Part shown: positions 9,289-19,962 of the stretch, one piece after another
Layout of the letters: each line of letters starts with the position of its first letter
Numbering within the stretch: position 1 is the first letter of the stretch
Assembly: GCA_021323655.1 (NCBI GenBank)
Contig: JAJPKO010000010.1
Span: 124,001-188,000 of the forward strand
DNA from: Acidobacteriaceae bacterium
GTDB taxonomy: Bacteria > Acidobacteriota > Terriglobia > Terriglobales > Acidobacteriaceae
Reading direction: 5' to 3'
DNA: 64,000 nucleotides
The notes under the pieces: model-generated
Seen by the model: only the letters and a program-made list of their open reading frames with translations
The model's database searches: none
What the model was told of the DNA's origin: nothing
Program-made: the position numbers and the translations under genes

Positions 9289-9897
9289 ATGAAATTGTAT
9301 GCTGCGCTCTTACTGTCCACGCTGGTTCCGGTGTCAGCGCAGACATTTGTAAGCAAGGGGGCCCCAGATGTGCAGGCAGGCGCCCACAAGCCGGTGGTGA
9401 ATGATGCGGCCGACCCGGCGTATCTGATTGGTGCGGATGATGTTCTGGCTGTGACGGTGTGGAAGGAGCCGGAACTGTCGGCCACCGTGCCTGTCCGTTC
9501 CGATGGCAAGATTTCGCTTCCGCTGTTGAATGATGTGCAGGCCGCCGGGCTGACTCCGGCGCAACTGGCCGCAGACGTAAGCGAAAAGGTGAAGAAGTTT
9601 ATTACCGATCCGAGCGTGACTGTCATTGTGACCCAGATGAACAGCCGCAAGGCCTACATTATGGGCCTGGTCAACCATCAGGGCATGGTGCGCCTTCAGG
9701 CGAATATGACCGTATTACAGGCGCTTTCCGCTGCCGGTGGGCTGGCCCCGTTTGCGAACCGCAAGAAAATTTACGTCCTGCGCACTGAGAACGGGCAGGA
9801 GCAGAAGTTGCCTTTTAACTATGACGCAGTCATCAAGGGCAAGGACACGGACCAGAACGTGCTGTTGAAACCGGGAGACACAGTGGTCGTCCCATGA
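9289..9897 (+). CDS. polysaccharide biosynthesis/export (Wza-like, SLBB) protein
   Basis: YLIGADDVLAVTVWKEPELSATVPVRSDGKISLPLLNDVQAAGLTPAQL plus SLBB-like second half. Confidence 0.92.
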   Translation: MKLYAALLLSTLVPVSAQTFVSKGAPDVQAGAHKPVVNDAADPAYLIGADDVLAVTVWKEPELSATVPVRSDGKISLPLLNDVQAAGLTPAQLAADVSEKVKKFITDPSVTVIVTQMNSRKAYIMGLVNHQGMVRLQANMTVLQALSAAGGLAPFANRKKIYVLRTENGQEQKLPFNYDAVIKGKDTDQNVLLKPGDTVVVP

Positions 9898-11345
9898 GGC
9901 AATCCATGAAATCTTTTGTGAGTAAATTTCCTTATCTGCTTTGGGTCTTTCTGATTGCGACTGCGCTGATGGCGCAACAGCAGGAACAGCAATCCTCGAC
10001 GGCCTCCATTCATCCTGAAGACGGCGATGGTGTGGTGTTAGACCAGGCAGATGCTGCCCCGGACGCTACCGATGGCGTGATGGCAGTCACGCCCGATGAT
10101 CGCCCACTGACGGGCGGCCGCGTTATCGGAACAGGTTCGCGCGGGCCGCGCCACAGCTTTTTTGTGCCCGGCTTCCGGGTGGCGCAGATACTCGACTCCA
10201 ACGCTGAGATGGTGGCTAACAGCCATTATCGTGGCTTTTCCAGCCTGAATGGCGACCTACAACTGATCCATTATTTTGGCGCCAGCACCAGCATTCGCTA
10301 TGCCGGCGCGGTCCGTTATGATACGCGGGCAGAAGTGGAAGGGCTGCAGCAGTTTACCAATGCACATGCGCTCTCCATCTCGCACCTGAACAGGTTCCGC
10401 ACCTGGGACCTGCTCTTTGACAACGAGACACAGTATTCGCAGGGCTCAAACTTTGGCGCTACCGGCATGGAAGGGCTTGGTTCCATAATTACGGCAACCA
10501 GTGCGTGGGGAGGGGTGGGAAATATCCAGCTTGAATCCACAGCATTGCAGCCTGACCTCGCTCCGAACCAGAGCATCCTCACGCTGCGGTCGGGCAGGGT
10601 AAGCAACACTGTTTTGGGGGAAGCGGACTACCGGCCAGACGAGCGCAACACGTTTACCATGACAGGTTTTTATGGGCTGCTCCACTTTACTGATCGCGGG
10701 CTGATTGACACGTCGCAAACAGGATTTGTGTTGGGCGCAAATCGCGCGCTGTCTCCTGTGGATTCAGTGGCCGTGGAGTATGGCTTTTCCAATTTCGGCT
10801 TCTCGGGTACTACGGAAACGCTCAAGAACAACTATGTTGGGCTTCTGTATGGGAGAAAGCTGACCGGACATATTGCCGTTTCTGCTGGGGCAGGACCGCA
10901 GTTCATTTCCGACAGGACTTCCATCAGTAATGATGATCGTCTGGGATGGCAGGGGCGCGCTACGCTGGACTGGCAGATGCGCCGCATCGGTCTTCACGCA
11001 GGGGTGCTGCGGAACCTTACGTCAGGTTCCGGTGTGCTATTTGGCGCATACACCAACAGCATACAGGGCGGAGTCAGCTACGGAATCTCGCGCAACTGGG
11101 ACTCTTCCTTCATGTTTGGATGGGCGCGTAACACGGGAGTTTCGTCGCCGCTCCGCTACAACACGCAATATTTTGGAGCTTCAGCCGCGCGCCACATTGG
11201 CCGCGACCGCAGCCTCTTCTTCAGCTATGACCTCCAGCACCAGACATCGTTTGGGTGTGCGCAGACCACCTGCGCCGTCAATGGCGTGCGGCATGTGTTT
11301 GGAGCGGGCTTCTCGTGGACCCATCAACCTATCGGTATGTATTGA
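9894..11345 (+). CDS. outer membrane beta-barrel protein of the EPS locus
   Basis: Signal peptide; alternating hydrophobic/polar strands, aromatic-rich; 4-nt overlap with the Wza-like gene. Confidence 0.75.
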   Translation: MRQSMKSFVSKFPYLLWVFLIATALMAQQQEQQSSTASIHPEDGDGVVLDQADAAPDATDGVMAVTPDDRPLTGGRVIGTGSRGPRHSFFVPGFRVAQILDSNAEMVANSHYRGFSSLNGDLQLIHYFGASTSIRYAGAVRYDTRAEVEGLQQFTNAHALSISHLNRFRTWDLLFDNETQYSQGSNFGATGMEGLGSIITATSAWGGVGNIQLESTALQPDLAPNQSILTLRSGRVSNTVLGEADYRPDERNTFTMTGFYGLLHFTDRGLIDTSQTGFVLGANRALSPVDSVAVEYGFSNFGFSGTTETLKNNYVGLLYGRKLTGHIAVSAGAGPQFISDRTSISNDDRLGWQGRATLDWQMRRIGLHAGVLRNLTSGSGVLFGAYTNSIQGGVSYGISRNWDSSFMFGWARNTGVSSPLRYNTQYFGASAARHIGRDRSLFFSYDLQHQTSFGCAQTTCAVNGVRHVFGAGFSWTHQPIGMY

Positions 11346-11353
11346 GGACAGAA

Positions 11354-12802
11354 ATGGAAGAACAAGGCCCACAATTTAAACTTCAGGACGTTCTGGCCAT
11401 TTTGAAGAGACGGCTTGGTTGGGTGCTGGTGCCAGCATTGCTGGGGCCGGTCATAGGGATGATTGTCTCATTTGGAATCAAGCCGGTCTATACTTCGCAG
11501 ACGTTTGTGCTGGTGGAGCAGCAGAAGGTGCCCGACACAATTGTAACTCCAGTAGTTACAGACCAGCTTGAGATGCGGCTGATGACTATGCAGGACCAGA
11601 TTCTGAGCCGGTCTAATCTTGAGCCCATCATCAAGCGCTTTGATCTGTATCACCAGGACAGATTGCGTGTTCCTATGGAGACACTGGTGGCGCGTCTGCG
11701 CAAAGATATTAAGGTAACGCCGCTGCGGCCTGACGGAACAAGCGACCTGCGCGGGTTCTACATTGCCGTGAGTGCGGAAAAGCCGCAAATTGCGCGAGAA
11801 GTCTGCGCGGAGATTCTCTCCATGTTTATGGCGGAGAACCTGAAGGTGCGCGCGCAGCGGGCCGAAGACACCACCACGTTTCTGGCTGGTCAGCTGCAAG
11901 ACGCGAAAAGCAAGCTCGATGACTACGATGCCAAGCTGGCAGCCTTCAAAAGCAAGTATCTTGGCCAGCTGCCCACAGACCAGGACCGCAACCTGCAAAT
12001 GCTCTCAACCCTGAGCTCGCAGCTGGATGCTGCGAACCAGGCGCTGGCGCAGGCATTGCAACAGAAGGCAGCGCAGGAGGCGCTGATAGCCCAGGCGGTG
12101 AACAGCCTCCAGGCTTCTCAGAAAGGTACGGACAGCCCGACAGATCTTGAGCACGAACTCCAGGCGCTGCAAATGCAACTGGCTACGCTGGAAGCGCGCT
12201 ACACGCCTGAGTATCCTGATGTGGTCAGAACAAAGGCGCAGGTTCAAACACTGACAAAGCAACTGGCCGCCGCCAGAAAAAATGCCGCCAGCGGAAACAG
12301 CCCGACTGCAGCGAATGTTCCGGACACGCCGGAGCTGGCCCAGTTGCGCGTAGCGCTGCGTGGAATGGATGAGACCGTCCGCCTGAAACGCGCCGAGCAG
12401 ACCCGGCTTGAGGGCGAGATTCGCAGCTTCCAGTCACGAGTTCAGCTAAGCCCGGTGGTGGAGGAGCAGTACAAATCACTCACTCGCGATTACGAGAGCG
12501 CGTTGCAGTTTTACAACGATCTGTTGAACAAGAAGACGCAGGCGGAGATGGCAACAGACCTGGAATTGCGGCGCGAAGGAGAGCAGTTCCGTGTGATGGA
12601 TTCGCCCGATTTGCCGGCGCGTCCCAGCTCTCCCAACCGGTTGAAGTGCGCGTTGGCCGGATTTGCGGCGGGACTCTTCCTGGGTGCTGCGCTTGCGGCG
12701 ATGTTTGAGCTGAAGGAGCGGTTTATCCGCACAGAGGAAGATGTAACGAAGCACCTGGACCTGATTACGCTGATCGGCATCCCTGATTTCGCGGAAAAGT
12801 AG
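11354..12802 (+). CDS. polysaccharide chain-length determinant (Wzz/GNVR family)
   Basis: N- and C-terminal TM segments flanking a coiled coil; SPNRLKCALAGFAAGLFLGAALAAMFEL; start chosen at MEEQGPQFK. Confidence 0.9.
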   Translation: MEEQGPQFKLQDVLAILKRRLGWVLVPALLGPVIGMIVSFGIKPVYTSQTFVLVEQQKVPDTIVTPVVTDQLEMRLMTMQDQILSRSNLEPIIKRFDLYHQDRLRVPMETLVARLRKDIKVTPLRPDGTSDLRGFYIAVSAEKPQIAREVCAEILSMFMAENLKVRAQRAEDTTTFLAGQLQDAKSKLDDYDAKLAAFKSKYLGQLPTDQDRNLQMLSTLSSQLDAANQALAQALQQKAAQEALIAQAVNSLQASQKGTDSPTDLEHELQALQMQLATLEARYTPEYPDVVRTKAQVQTLTKQLAAARKNAASGNSPTAANVPDTPELAQLRVALRGMDETVRLKRAEQTRLEGEIRSFQSRVQLSPVVEEQYKSLTRDYESALQFYNDLLNKKTQAEMATDLELRREGEQFRVMDSPDLPARPSSPNRLKCALAGFAAGLFLGAALAAMFELKERFIRTEEDVTKHLDLITLIGIPDFAEK

Positions 12803-12847
12803 CCATGCAGGACTTGTTCAAAGCAGGAAAGGCGGAACAGCAGAGAC

Positions 12848-13678
12848 ATGTATGAAAAATATTTTCAGTTGAAGACGGCGCCTTTCAGCGTAAGTCCCGA
12901 TCCTAAGTTTTTGTATCCCACCAGCGCTGTGAGAGAGGCACTGGCCACGCTCGCATATGGGGTCAATCATCGCAAAGGCTTCATTTTGCTTACCGGAGAT
13001 GTAGGTACAGGCAAGACCACTATCCTTAACATTTTTATGCAGTGGCTGCGTTCACAAAACGCGGCCACTGCCTTTATCTACAATCCTCGCCTGCGGCCGG
13101 AGGAGCTTCTGGATTTTATGCTGGCTGATTTTCATGTGCGCTGTCCTTCCACGGTGAAGAGCCGCCGCCTGCTTCGGCTGACGGATTGGCTGCTGGAGCG
13201 GCACCGGGAAGGACAGCCTGTTGTGCTCGTGGTGGACGAGGCGCAGCAGCTTTCCGCCGATGTACTTGAGGAGCTTCGTTTACTGACGAACCTGGAGACG
13301 CCGACGGAAAAGCTGCTGCAGATTGTGCTCTCAGGCCAGCCGGAGTTGGTGACGCTGCTGGCGCATCCTTCTTTGCGTCAATTACGGCAGAGAATTACGC
13401 TGTGCTGCCGCACCGGTCCGTTTTCTCAGGAGCAGACGCGGGAGTACATCGAGCAGCGGCTGAACATTGCCGGGGCTGAGCGCAAGGACGTGTTTTCTCC
13501 GGAGGCTGTCGCACGGGTCCACGATATCTCAGGAGGTATCGCACGTGTCATCAATGTTCTGTGCGAACAGGCGCTCATTTATGGCTACTGCGAGAACAAA
13601 ACCACGATCGGCCCGGAAGCCATTGACTCGATCGCGCGTGAATACAACCTGACCGGGGCGGAACTGACGCGCGTTTGA
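12848..13678 (+). CDS. ExeA/GspA-like AAA ATPase of the type seen in exosortase-A EPS loci
   Basis: MYEKYFQLKTAPFSVSPDPKFLYPTSAVREALATL, GDVGTGKTT Walker A, VVLVVDEAQQL Walker B. Confidence 0.9.
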   Translation: MYEKYFQLKTAPFSVSPDPKFLYPTSAVREALATLAYGVNHRKGFILLTGDVGTGKTTILNIFMQWLRSQNAATAFIYNPRLRPEELLDFMLADFHVRCPSTVKSRRLLRLTDWLLERHREGQPVVLVVDEAQQLSADVLEELRLLTNLETPTEKLLQIVLSGQPELVTLLAHPSLRQLRQRITLCCRTGPFSQEQTREYIEQRLNIAGAERKDVFSPEAVARVHDISGGIARVINVLCEQALIYGYCENKTTIGPEAIDSIAREYNLTGAELTRV

Positions 13679-13699
13679 TCGCGAGAAAAGGAAAGCATT

Positions 13700-14548
13700 A
13701 TGAGCCGCATTTACGAAGCATTGCAAAAGGCGCAAAATGAACATCGAAACGACCAGCCGTCATCCGTTTCCGTGATTGAGGAAATGATTCGGCCCCGGTG
13801 GGAAGCTGCGCCGCAGAAGGAAACCGTAGACCGCGGGCCTGTTCTGTCGCTGGCAACCCGAAAGGCGTGGTCGCCAGAGAAAAAGAGGATGCCTTTTTTC
13901 GATGAAGCTGATTCGATTGGTAAAGAGCAGTTTCGTACACTGCGTTCACGCCTCTATCAGTTGCGCGAGCAGCGCAAGCTTTCCGCTCTGTTGATTTCAA
14001 GCGCGATGGCGGAGGAGGGCAAAAGCTTTACGGCTGCGAACCTGGCCCATGTTTTTGCTTTGCAGCCTGAACGCCGCGTTGTGCTTGTGGATTGTGATCT
14101 GCGTCGCGGCTCGCTTGCTTCCTTTCTGGGAGCTCCGCATACGCCGGGGCTTTCCGAATACCTGAACGGAGAGTGCGCACTTGAAGAAGTGCTGCAAGCA
14201 GGCGGAGCGGAGAATTTCTTTCTTCTTCCATGTGGCAGTCGCGTGCAGCAACCCGGAGAGCTGATTGCCAGCCCCCGCATGGCCAAGCTGGTGGAGCAGT
14301 TGCGTGCGCGCTTTGATTGGGTCATTGTAGACACACCCCCAGCCACGCTGTTTTCTGATGCAAGCGTGCTTGCAGATTTATGCGATGGAGTGCTGCTGGT
14401 GGTCAAGTCCGGCGCAACGCCAATCCGTATGGCGAAAAATGCGAGTCTGGAATTCAAAAAGAAGAGCCTGCTCGGTGTTGTGCTGAACAAATCCGCCGAA
14501 GTGCTGCAGGATTCTTCATATTATGCTTATGCCACGGCGGAAGCTTAA
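13700..14548 (+). CDS. CpsD/CapB-like BY-kinase (tyrosine autokinase)
   Basis: EQFRTLRSRL, SSAMAEEGKSFTAANLA, VVLVDCDLRRG, VIVDTPPATLFSDA; short C-terminal Tyr cluster SSYYAYA. Confidence 0.9.
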   Translation: MSRIYEALQKAQNEHRNDQPSSVSVIEEMIRPRWEAAPQKETVDRGPVLSLATRKAWSPEKKRMPFFDEADSIGKEQFRTLRSRLYQLREQRKLSALLISSAMAEEGKSFTAANLAHVFALQPERRVVLVDCDLRRGSLASFLGAPHTPGLSEYLNGECALEEVLQAGGAENFFLLPCGSRVQQPGELIASPRMAKLVEQLRARFDWVIVDTPPATLFSDASVLADLCDGVLLVVKSGATPIRMAKNASLEFKKKSLLGVVLNKSAEVLQDSSYYAYATAEA

Positions 14549-14554
14549 GAACCA

Positions 14555-16009
14555 ATGCGATTCAGACAAATTGCTCTGTTTGCTGCAGCTTTGATTTGTG
14601 TGCACGCGTACGCCAAGGATGTGTACATTGCGCAGGCCGCTGCTGGTTTGCAGGACGGGTCTTCATGTGCAAACGCGCAATCGGTTGCATGGTTTAACCG
14701 TACCTCGGGCCAGATTGCGCCAGGGGATACGGTGCATCTTTGCGGTGTGATCTCCACTATGGTTGAGCCCAAGGACGATGGAATTTCCGGCTCTCCCATT
14801 ACGATTGTGTTCGAGAAGGATGCCAAAATTTCTGCACCGTCCTTTTGGGTCGGGGTGCGACAGTTCGGGACGGGAATCAATCTGGACAAACGGCACTTTT
14901 ACATTGTGGATGGCGGCCAAAACGGAACCATCGAGGCCACCAGCAATGGCACGCCGGGCGTAAACGAACATAGTGATGACATTTCAGGAGTAGATACAGA
15001 CCGGGCGGGCGACATCACCATCCACAACCTGACCATTACCGGAATGTACCGCCGCACACCGTACTCGCATGATGCGAATAAATATGGATGCGGATCATGG
15101 GGCGGCTCGATGACTGGCACAAACATATTTGAAAACAACACGGTCACGGATGCGAATTGCGGAGTGCAGTGGAACACCGACAATACGCAGGGCGGGACGA
15201 TGATTGTCCGTAACAATTCCATCAGTCGCGTCTCCTGGGGGTTTGCTTCTGGCGGGGGCGGGCCGGTACGTCTGCAGTTTTATGGCAACCAGCTTTTCGA
15301 CGGATATGTGTGGTCAGGGCAGATCCAAACCGGCGATGGACACTTTCACAACGATCCATTCCACATCTGGACCACAAGCTCTACGACTTCGTTCCAACAA
15401 CTGGCTGTATACAACAACTGGGTCTTTGGCGATTGGGGAGACAACAGCACCGGGGCATTTTATTTTGAATGCCAGGGGCCCGCGAATGACTGCCCTGCGC
15501 TCATCTACAACAACATTGTTTCCAGCAAAAGTGGATTCACGAACGGAGCAGTCGCCCTCAAGTATGCAGAGCATGTCCGCATTTTCAATAATGTTTTCGC
15601 GTCGCCGGGCAATGCAATCCAGATTGAAGATAATACGCTGGGTGATACTTCCACTCCGACGCGTTATGTGGATGTGGAGAACAATCTCTTCTATGGCGTA
15701 AATACGCCGATGGCGCTCAATGACAACTCCACCTATGGCACGGTAGACCACAACGCTTACTGGGACACATCCGTGGGCAATGACGCGCACAAAATTACAG
15801 GCAACCCAAAGGTGGATTCAAACTTTGTGCCAGCGCCCGGATCGCCTTTAATTGGCCAGGGTGTAAATCTGAGTGCCTACTTCACTGTCGATCGCGTTGG
15901 TAGTCCGCGGCCATCCAGTGGTGCCTGGACCATTGGCGCCTACGAAGGTGCATCGGGAAGCGGAAGCAAGCCAGCCGCGCCTCCGAGGCTGACTGCAACA
16001 CCGAAGTAA
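14555..16009 (+). CDS. secreted right-handed parallel beta-helix protein
   Basis: Signal peptide; repeated HNLTITG, IFENNTVTDAN, IVRNNSISRV, IYNNIV, IFNNVF, VENNLFYG. Confidence 0.85.
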   Translation: MRFRQIALFAAALICVHAYAKDVYIAQAAAGLQDGSSCANAQSVAWFNRTSGQIAPGDTVHLCGVISTMVEPKDDGISGSPITIVFEKDAKISAPSFWVGVRQFGTGINLDKRHFYIVDGGQNGTIEATSNGTPGVNEHSDDISGVDTDRAGDITIHNLTITGMYRRTPYSHDANKYGCGSWGGSMTGTNIFENNTVTDANCGVQWNTDNTQGGTMIVRNNSISRVSWGFASGGGGPVRLQFYGNQLFDGYVWSGQIQTGDGHFHNDPFHIWTTSSTTSFQQLAVYNNWVFGDWGDNSTGAFYFECQGPANDCPALIYNNIVSSKSGFTNGAVALKYAEHVRIFNNVFASPGNAIQIEDNTLGDTSTPTRYVDVENNLFYGVNTPMALNDNSTYGTVDHNAYWDTSVGNDAHKITGNPKVDSNFVPAPGSPLIGQGVNLSAYFTVDRVGSPRPSSGAWTIGAYEGASGSGSKPAAPPRLTATPK

Positions 16010-16045
16010 ATCCAAGGCGAGGTGTAAGGAGCTACAAGAGTTTGA

Positions 16046-16738
16046 TTATCGTGAAAGCGGCGCGACACCGCCCAGCACCCACATCTTCTTGTCCGCGTCG
16101 TACTGGCTTACTACTCGCGCCGGGTTTCCGCTGATGACGCAGTAGTCCGGAAAGCTGCGAGTCACCACGGCATTTGCTGCAACCACACAGTGTTTACCTA
16201 ACGTAAGCCCACCCTTGGAGCAGACAATGGCTGCGCCGAAACCAAGAAACGATCCTTCTCCGATACGTACGGTGCCGCCTTCGGTCACGCCTTGTTGTTC
16301 AACGGGGCGCGTCACATCTTCATAGGCGTGATTATGGTCCATGATGAGCACGCCAGGCCCGGTAGTTACATCTTGTTCCAGAAAGATCTGGTTCCGAGCA
16401 GAAAGCATTGTGCGGCGTCCAATCACGCAGCGGTCGCCCAGCACAATGGCAGGGCCGTCGTTCTCAGGTGTAAGCGTCACATTCAGCCAAACATCTTTGC
16501 CGATGTATACACCGCTGCCCATGGCAATGCGGTCGGCCTTGCTGCGCCGTACGTCAGCAGAGTAGTGGAAAGCAACACCATTGCCCACGGAGGCAAACGG
16601 ATAAGTTGCCGTCATCCACAAAGTGCGCAGCTTGGAGATCAGCCGCTCAGCAAAGTAGAGGGGGTCGTCATGGATTTGCGGAGCCACCACGTTGGAAGGG
16701 AGTGCCATGTCTTCGGCGATGTCAAGGTATGCGTTCAT
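16046..16738 (-). CDS. hexapeptide-repeat acyltransferase
   Basis: IGKDVWLNVTLTPENDG, IGRRTMLSARNQI, GPGVLIMDHNHAYEDVTRPVEQQG, VVAANAVVTRSFPDYCVISGNPARV. Confidence 0.92.
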   Translation of the reverse strand: MNAYLDIAEDMALPSNVVAPQIHDDPLYFAERLISKLRTLWMTATYPFASVGNGVAFHYSADVRRSKADRIAMGSGVYIGKDVWLNVTLTPENDGPAIVLGDRCVIGRRTMLSARNQIFLEQDVTTGPGVLIMDHNHAYEDVTRPVEQQGVTEGGTVRIGEGSFLGFGAAIVCSKGGLTLGKHCVVAANAVVTRSFPDYCVISGNPARVVSQYDADKKMWVLGGVAPLSR

Positions 16739-16751
16739 TTGCGTGTATGCC

Positions 16752-17957
16752 TCACAAGAGAGGGGATGTTTGTGGCAATGCCTTCTGTGCCGGCGTTTTT
16801 CTCACAAGACCGTCGAGCATATCCAGATAAAGATGTTGTGCGCGCGCCCAGGAATGCTCTGCTGCAAAGCGCGACGCATTGGTCACGCGCATTGCGCGCA
16901 GGTCCGCGTCGGTAGCGATACGTAACGCGGCACGGGCAAAATCGCGCTCGTCGCCGCTGCGGAAAAACTCCACCAACGAATCGTCAAAATAATAGTGTTC
17001 GATTTTTGTGTCCGTTACGACCACAGAAACACCAAGGGACATGAATTCGAGGATTTTTGTGCTTTGCGCCTCATTGGCAAAGGACTGCGCATCTTTCGTA
17101 ACCACCCCAAGATCGGCCTGAGACATGATTTCGGCGATCTCACGAATCGGCCGCGGAGCATGAAAAAAGACGCGGTCCTCCAGGCCAAGCTGACGAGTGA
17201 GCTCAATCAGGCCGTTCTTTGCGTCTCCCTCGCCATAAAGATGAAGTTCAACGTTGGGAAGATCTTTCACAAGCAGCGGCAAAGCGCGGACAGCAATATC
17301 CAGCCTCTGGAAGCCTTGCAGTGTACCCGGATACAGAAGGACAAACTTGCCATCTTTACGTGTTATTTCTCGTGGATAAAAAATTGTCTGGTCCGGATAA
17401 TTCATCAGCGCGATGCACTTTTCCGCTGGTACGGAACGCGCCACCAGGCGTTCGCGCCACAGGTGATTGGCGATGATGACGTAGTCGGCAAATGCGGTGG
17501 AAATTCGCTCGACGAACAAAAGCATTCGGAAGAGGAGGCCCTGTTGAGAAAGGCCGAACTTGCTGGCATACAACTCGGGCAGAATATCATGGATATCGAG
17601 GACAAGCTTTGCCCCCATCCATTTCGAAATCGTTGCCGCGAAGACCAAAAAATCCGGGACGGAATGCACGTGGATGATGTCATATTTTTCCCTAGCGTGG
17701 TGCACGGTCAGCCACGCAGCGGCGGCCGCAAAAAAGCGCAGAATGCGCCACAGATAAGTGAATTTTCCGCGCTCGTTACGGCTACGTTCCTGCAACCGGT
17801 AGACATTCACACCATGGGGGTGCCCTTTTTCGGCCTGGCCAGGGCGGCGCAATGAAATTACGTCCACCGTGTCTCCGCGTGCAGCAAGTGTTTCTGCGTA
17901 TCGCATCACGCGGTTGTCGTTCTCATAGAACGAGTACGTGACCATGCAGATTCTCAT
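16752..17957 (-). CDS. glycosyltransferase family 4
   Basis: VHSVPDFLVFAA, LVLDIHDILPELY, LLYPGTLQGFQRLDIAVRA, GEGDAKNGL, KILEFMSLGVSVVVTD. Confidence 0.92.
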   Translation of the reverse strand: MRICMVTYSFYENDNRVMRYAETLAARGDTVDVISLRRPGQAEKGHPHGVNVYRLQERSRNERGKFTYLWRILRFFAAAAAWLTVHHAREKYDIIHVHSVPDFLVFAATISKWMGAKLVLDIHDILPELYASKFGLSQQGLLFRMLLFVERISTAFADYVIIANHLWRERLVARSVPAEKCIALMNYPDQTIFYPREITRKDGKFVLLYPGTLQGFQRLDIAVRALPLLVKDLPNVELHLYGEGDAKNGLIELTRQLGLEDRVFFHAPRPIREIAEIMSQADLGVVTKDAQSFANEAQSTKILEFMSLGVSVVVTDTKIEHYYFDDSLVEFFRSGDERDFARAALRIATDADLRAMRVTNASRFAAEHSWARAQHLYLDMLDGLVRKTPAQKALPQTSPLL

Positions 17958-18613
17958 CGAAGGGCCTCCTGAGCGGAATGTGAGCGGCGAGGCCTGAAAA
18001 CGAGCACAATGGTGGGATCGCCTTCCGGGGCAACTTTCTCTACTACCTCATATGCATTCATGATGTGGGAAACAATTTTTTCGTAGCGATTGCGATCATG
18101 CAAGCGCACCACGAACACACCCCCAGGACGAAGAAACAGAGAGTGTTGTTTAAGAATGCTCTTGATCTGCGCCAGAGCAAAGTAATACAGGCACTCGCGA
18201 TAAAGCACGACATCGAATTGGCGTTGTGATGTAAACGCCTCAATCGGGGCCACCGCAAACTCAGTTTTCAACAGCTTTTCCGGGACCTGCGCAATGTTCT
18301 TTCTGGCCCATTCAATGGCCACGGGTGAGATGTCCGCCCCCAGATAGGAGCGGTACACATCGGCAATCTGCACAGCGGTGGACCCGGTGCCGCATCCCAG
18401 GTCAAGAATGTCGCTGGCATTTCCCCATTTTTCCAACACGCCGTAGACCAGATCACGCTGGATATATTCCGCATCTTGCGGGTCAATCGCCTTCCACTTG
18501 CCGGATTCGTATTCCGCGTTCCAGATTTTCTGCTTGATTTGCGAAGCGCCCCAGCGTTTAAGAACCGCATGAAATGCGCGCACGGGAGTGCTGATAAGAG
18601 TGCTGGCAGTCAT
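17954..18613 (-). CDS. class I SAM-dependent methyltransferase
   Basis: DILDLGCGTGSTAVQIADVYRSYLGADISPVAIEWARKN. Confidence 0.9.
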   Translation of the reverse strand: MTASTLISTPVRAFHAVLKRWGASQIKQKIWNAEYESGKWKAIDPQDAEYIQRDLVYGVLEKWGNASDILDLGCGTGSTAVQIADVYRSYLGADISPVAIEWARKNIAQVPEKLLKTEFAVAPIEAFTSQRQFDVVLYRECLYYFALAQIKSILKQHSLFLRPGGVFVVRLHDRNRYEKIVSHIMNAYEVVEKVAPEGDPTIVLVFRPRRSHSAQEALR

Positions 18614-19962
18614 TGGAGAGCTCCTTCCCACTGCAGGTCGCGCCAGGAGCGGCGCACCTTTGCAGGCGCCGCGACGCGTTCTTCCGCTGGCTTAAGCGTT
18701 GCCAGGTGCGAAATCATGGCGAGCAGCAGATACCAGGAAACAAAATTCTGATCGAAGTATGAAACTGAAATAAATGACACAGCGTGGGCCAGCAGTGCTG
18801 CGCCCAGCGACCATATCATCATCTGTTCCCATCTGGGCTGGCGTGCAGCGGCCTTGCGCGCGCGTCCCACCGCGCCAAAGGCGTAAGACACAACAGCAAG
18901 GAAGAGCACGAGGGTAAGAAATCCGCCTTCCACCCCTTGCCGCACGTAATAGTTCGTCACGTCCATCAGCTCGTACCCCCAATGCGCGGTTGAAGGGGTA
19001 CCCACAAACCACCACTCAGAGAAGTTGTGGATGGCAGCATCAATCAGCATGGCGCGATGAAAGCCGGTAGACGCCTGAAACACAGTGATGCGGCCAATGA
19101 GGAACCACACGGGTGCTTTCATGATGATGTTTAGCACCACTGCAAGCCCGAGCAGCCCCCAACGCAGTGCGCGCATGTGCTGGCGCATGGGCCACAGGCA
19201 AAAGGCAATGATGGCGAAGATTAGTGCGAACGCAGGGCCACTCGACCCGGAACTGAAGACAATGATGAGCGCTGCCGCCATCCCTGCATAGCCAAGCAGC
19301 TTGTCGTTCCCTCTGCGAAAGCGCAGTGCTAAAAAGAAAGAAAATACGGTCGCTCCGAAGGTGCCGCCCAGAATCGAATGCCCAAAAGGACCCTGGGAGC
19401 GGATGCGGCCTTCACGCACCTCGCTGATTGCCGGAACACCGCCGAGAAATGCAAACATGTTGTGTCCGGTCATGTGCTCCCAAAGCATCAGCAGTGAAAG
19501 GGGAATAACGAACCACGCAAGGAGACGCATTACGGTGACAACGTCTTCACGCTCACGCAGTAAGTAGCGCATCAAAAAATAAGTGCCCACGCAGTTGTAC
19601 GCTACTCCCAGACGGTAGGCTGTGTCGTTTGGTTCAAGAATGGAGTGCGCAATAAAGCCGGAGATGGCCCACGCGATGAGGCAGATGTCTATGGCATTCC
19701 ACTTGATGCGCCGGAACTCCCCATGAAAGGCCAGCCGCGCCCAGCCAAAGAGCAGCAGAATGCGGATCATGGTGAAATTCAGCCCGCCCAGCACCACGCG
19801 CTGGCCCATGGTCATAAAGCAGGTCAGCGCCAGCACAGGAACGATTGCATAGCGGCGCGGCAAGAACAACAGCGCAAGGCAGAACACAAGCGTTACGCCC
19901 AGTCCAAGAGGACTGACGAACGTCATGTTGTCTGTCACCCAAGCATAGTGGTTTGGATTCAT
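18610..19962 (-). CDS. O-antigen ligase/polymerase-like membrane protein (Wzy candidate)
   Basis: Multi-TM protein with a large periplasmic loop (HNFSEWWFVGTPSTAHWGYELMDVTNYYVRQGVEGG). Confidence 0.8.
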   Translation of the reverse strand: MNPNHYAWVTDNMTFVSPLGLGVTLVFCLALLFLPRRYAIVPVLALTCFMTMGQRVVLGGLNFTMIRILLLFGWARLAFHGEFRRIKWNAIDICLIAWAISGFIAHSILEPNDTAYRLGVAYNCVGTYFLMRYLLREREDVVTVMRLLAWFVIPLSLLMLWEHMTGHNMFAFLGGVPAISEVREGRIRSQGPFGHSILGGTFGATVFSFFLALRFRRGNDKLLGYAGMAAALIIVFSSGSSGPAFALIFAIIAFCLWPMRQHMRALRWGLLGLAVVLNIIMKAPVWFLIGRITVFQASTGFHRAMLIDAAIHNFSEWWFVGTPSTAHWGYELMDVTNYYVRQGVEGGFLTLVLFLAVVSYAFGAVGRARKAAARQPRWEQMMIWSLGAALLAHAVSFISVSYFDQNFVSWYLLLAMISHLATLKPAEERVAAPAKVRRSWRDLQWEGALQ

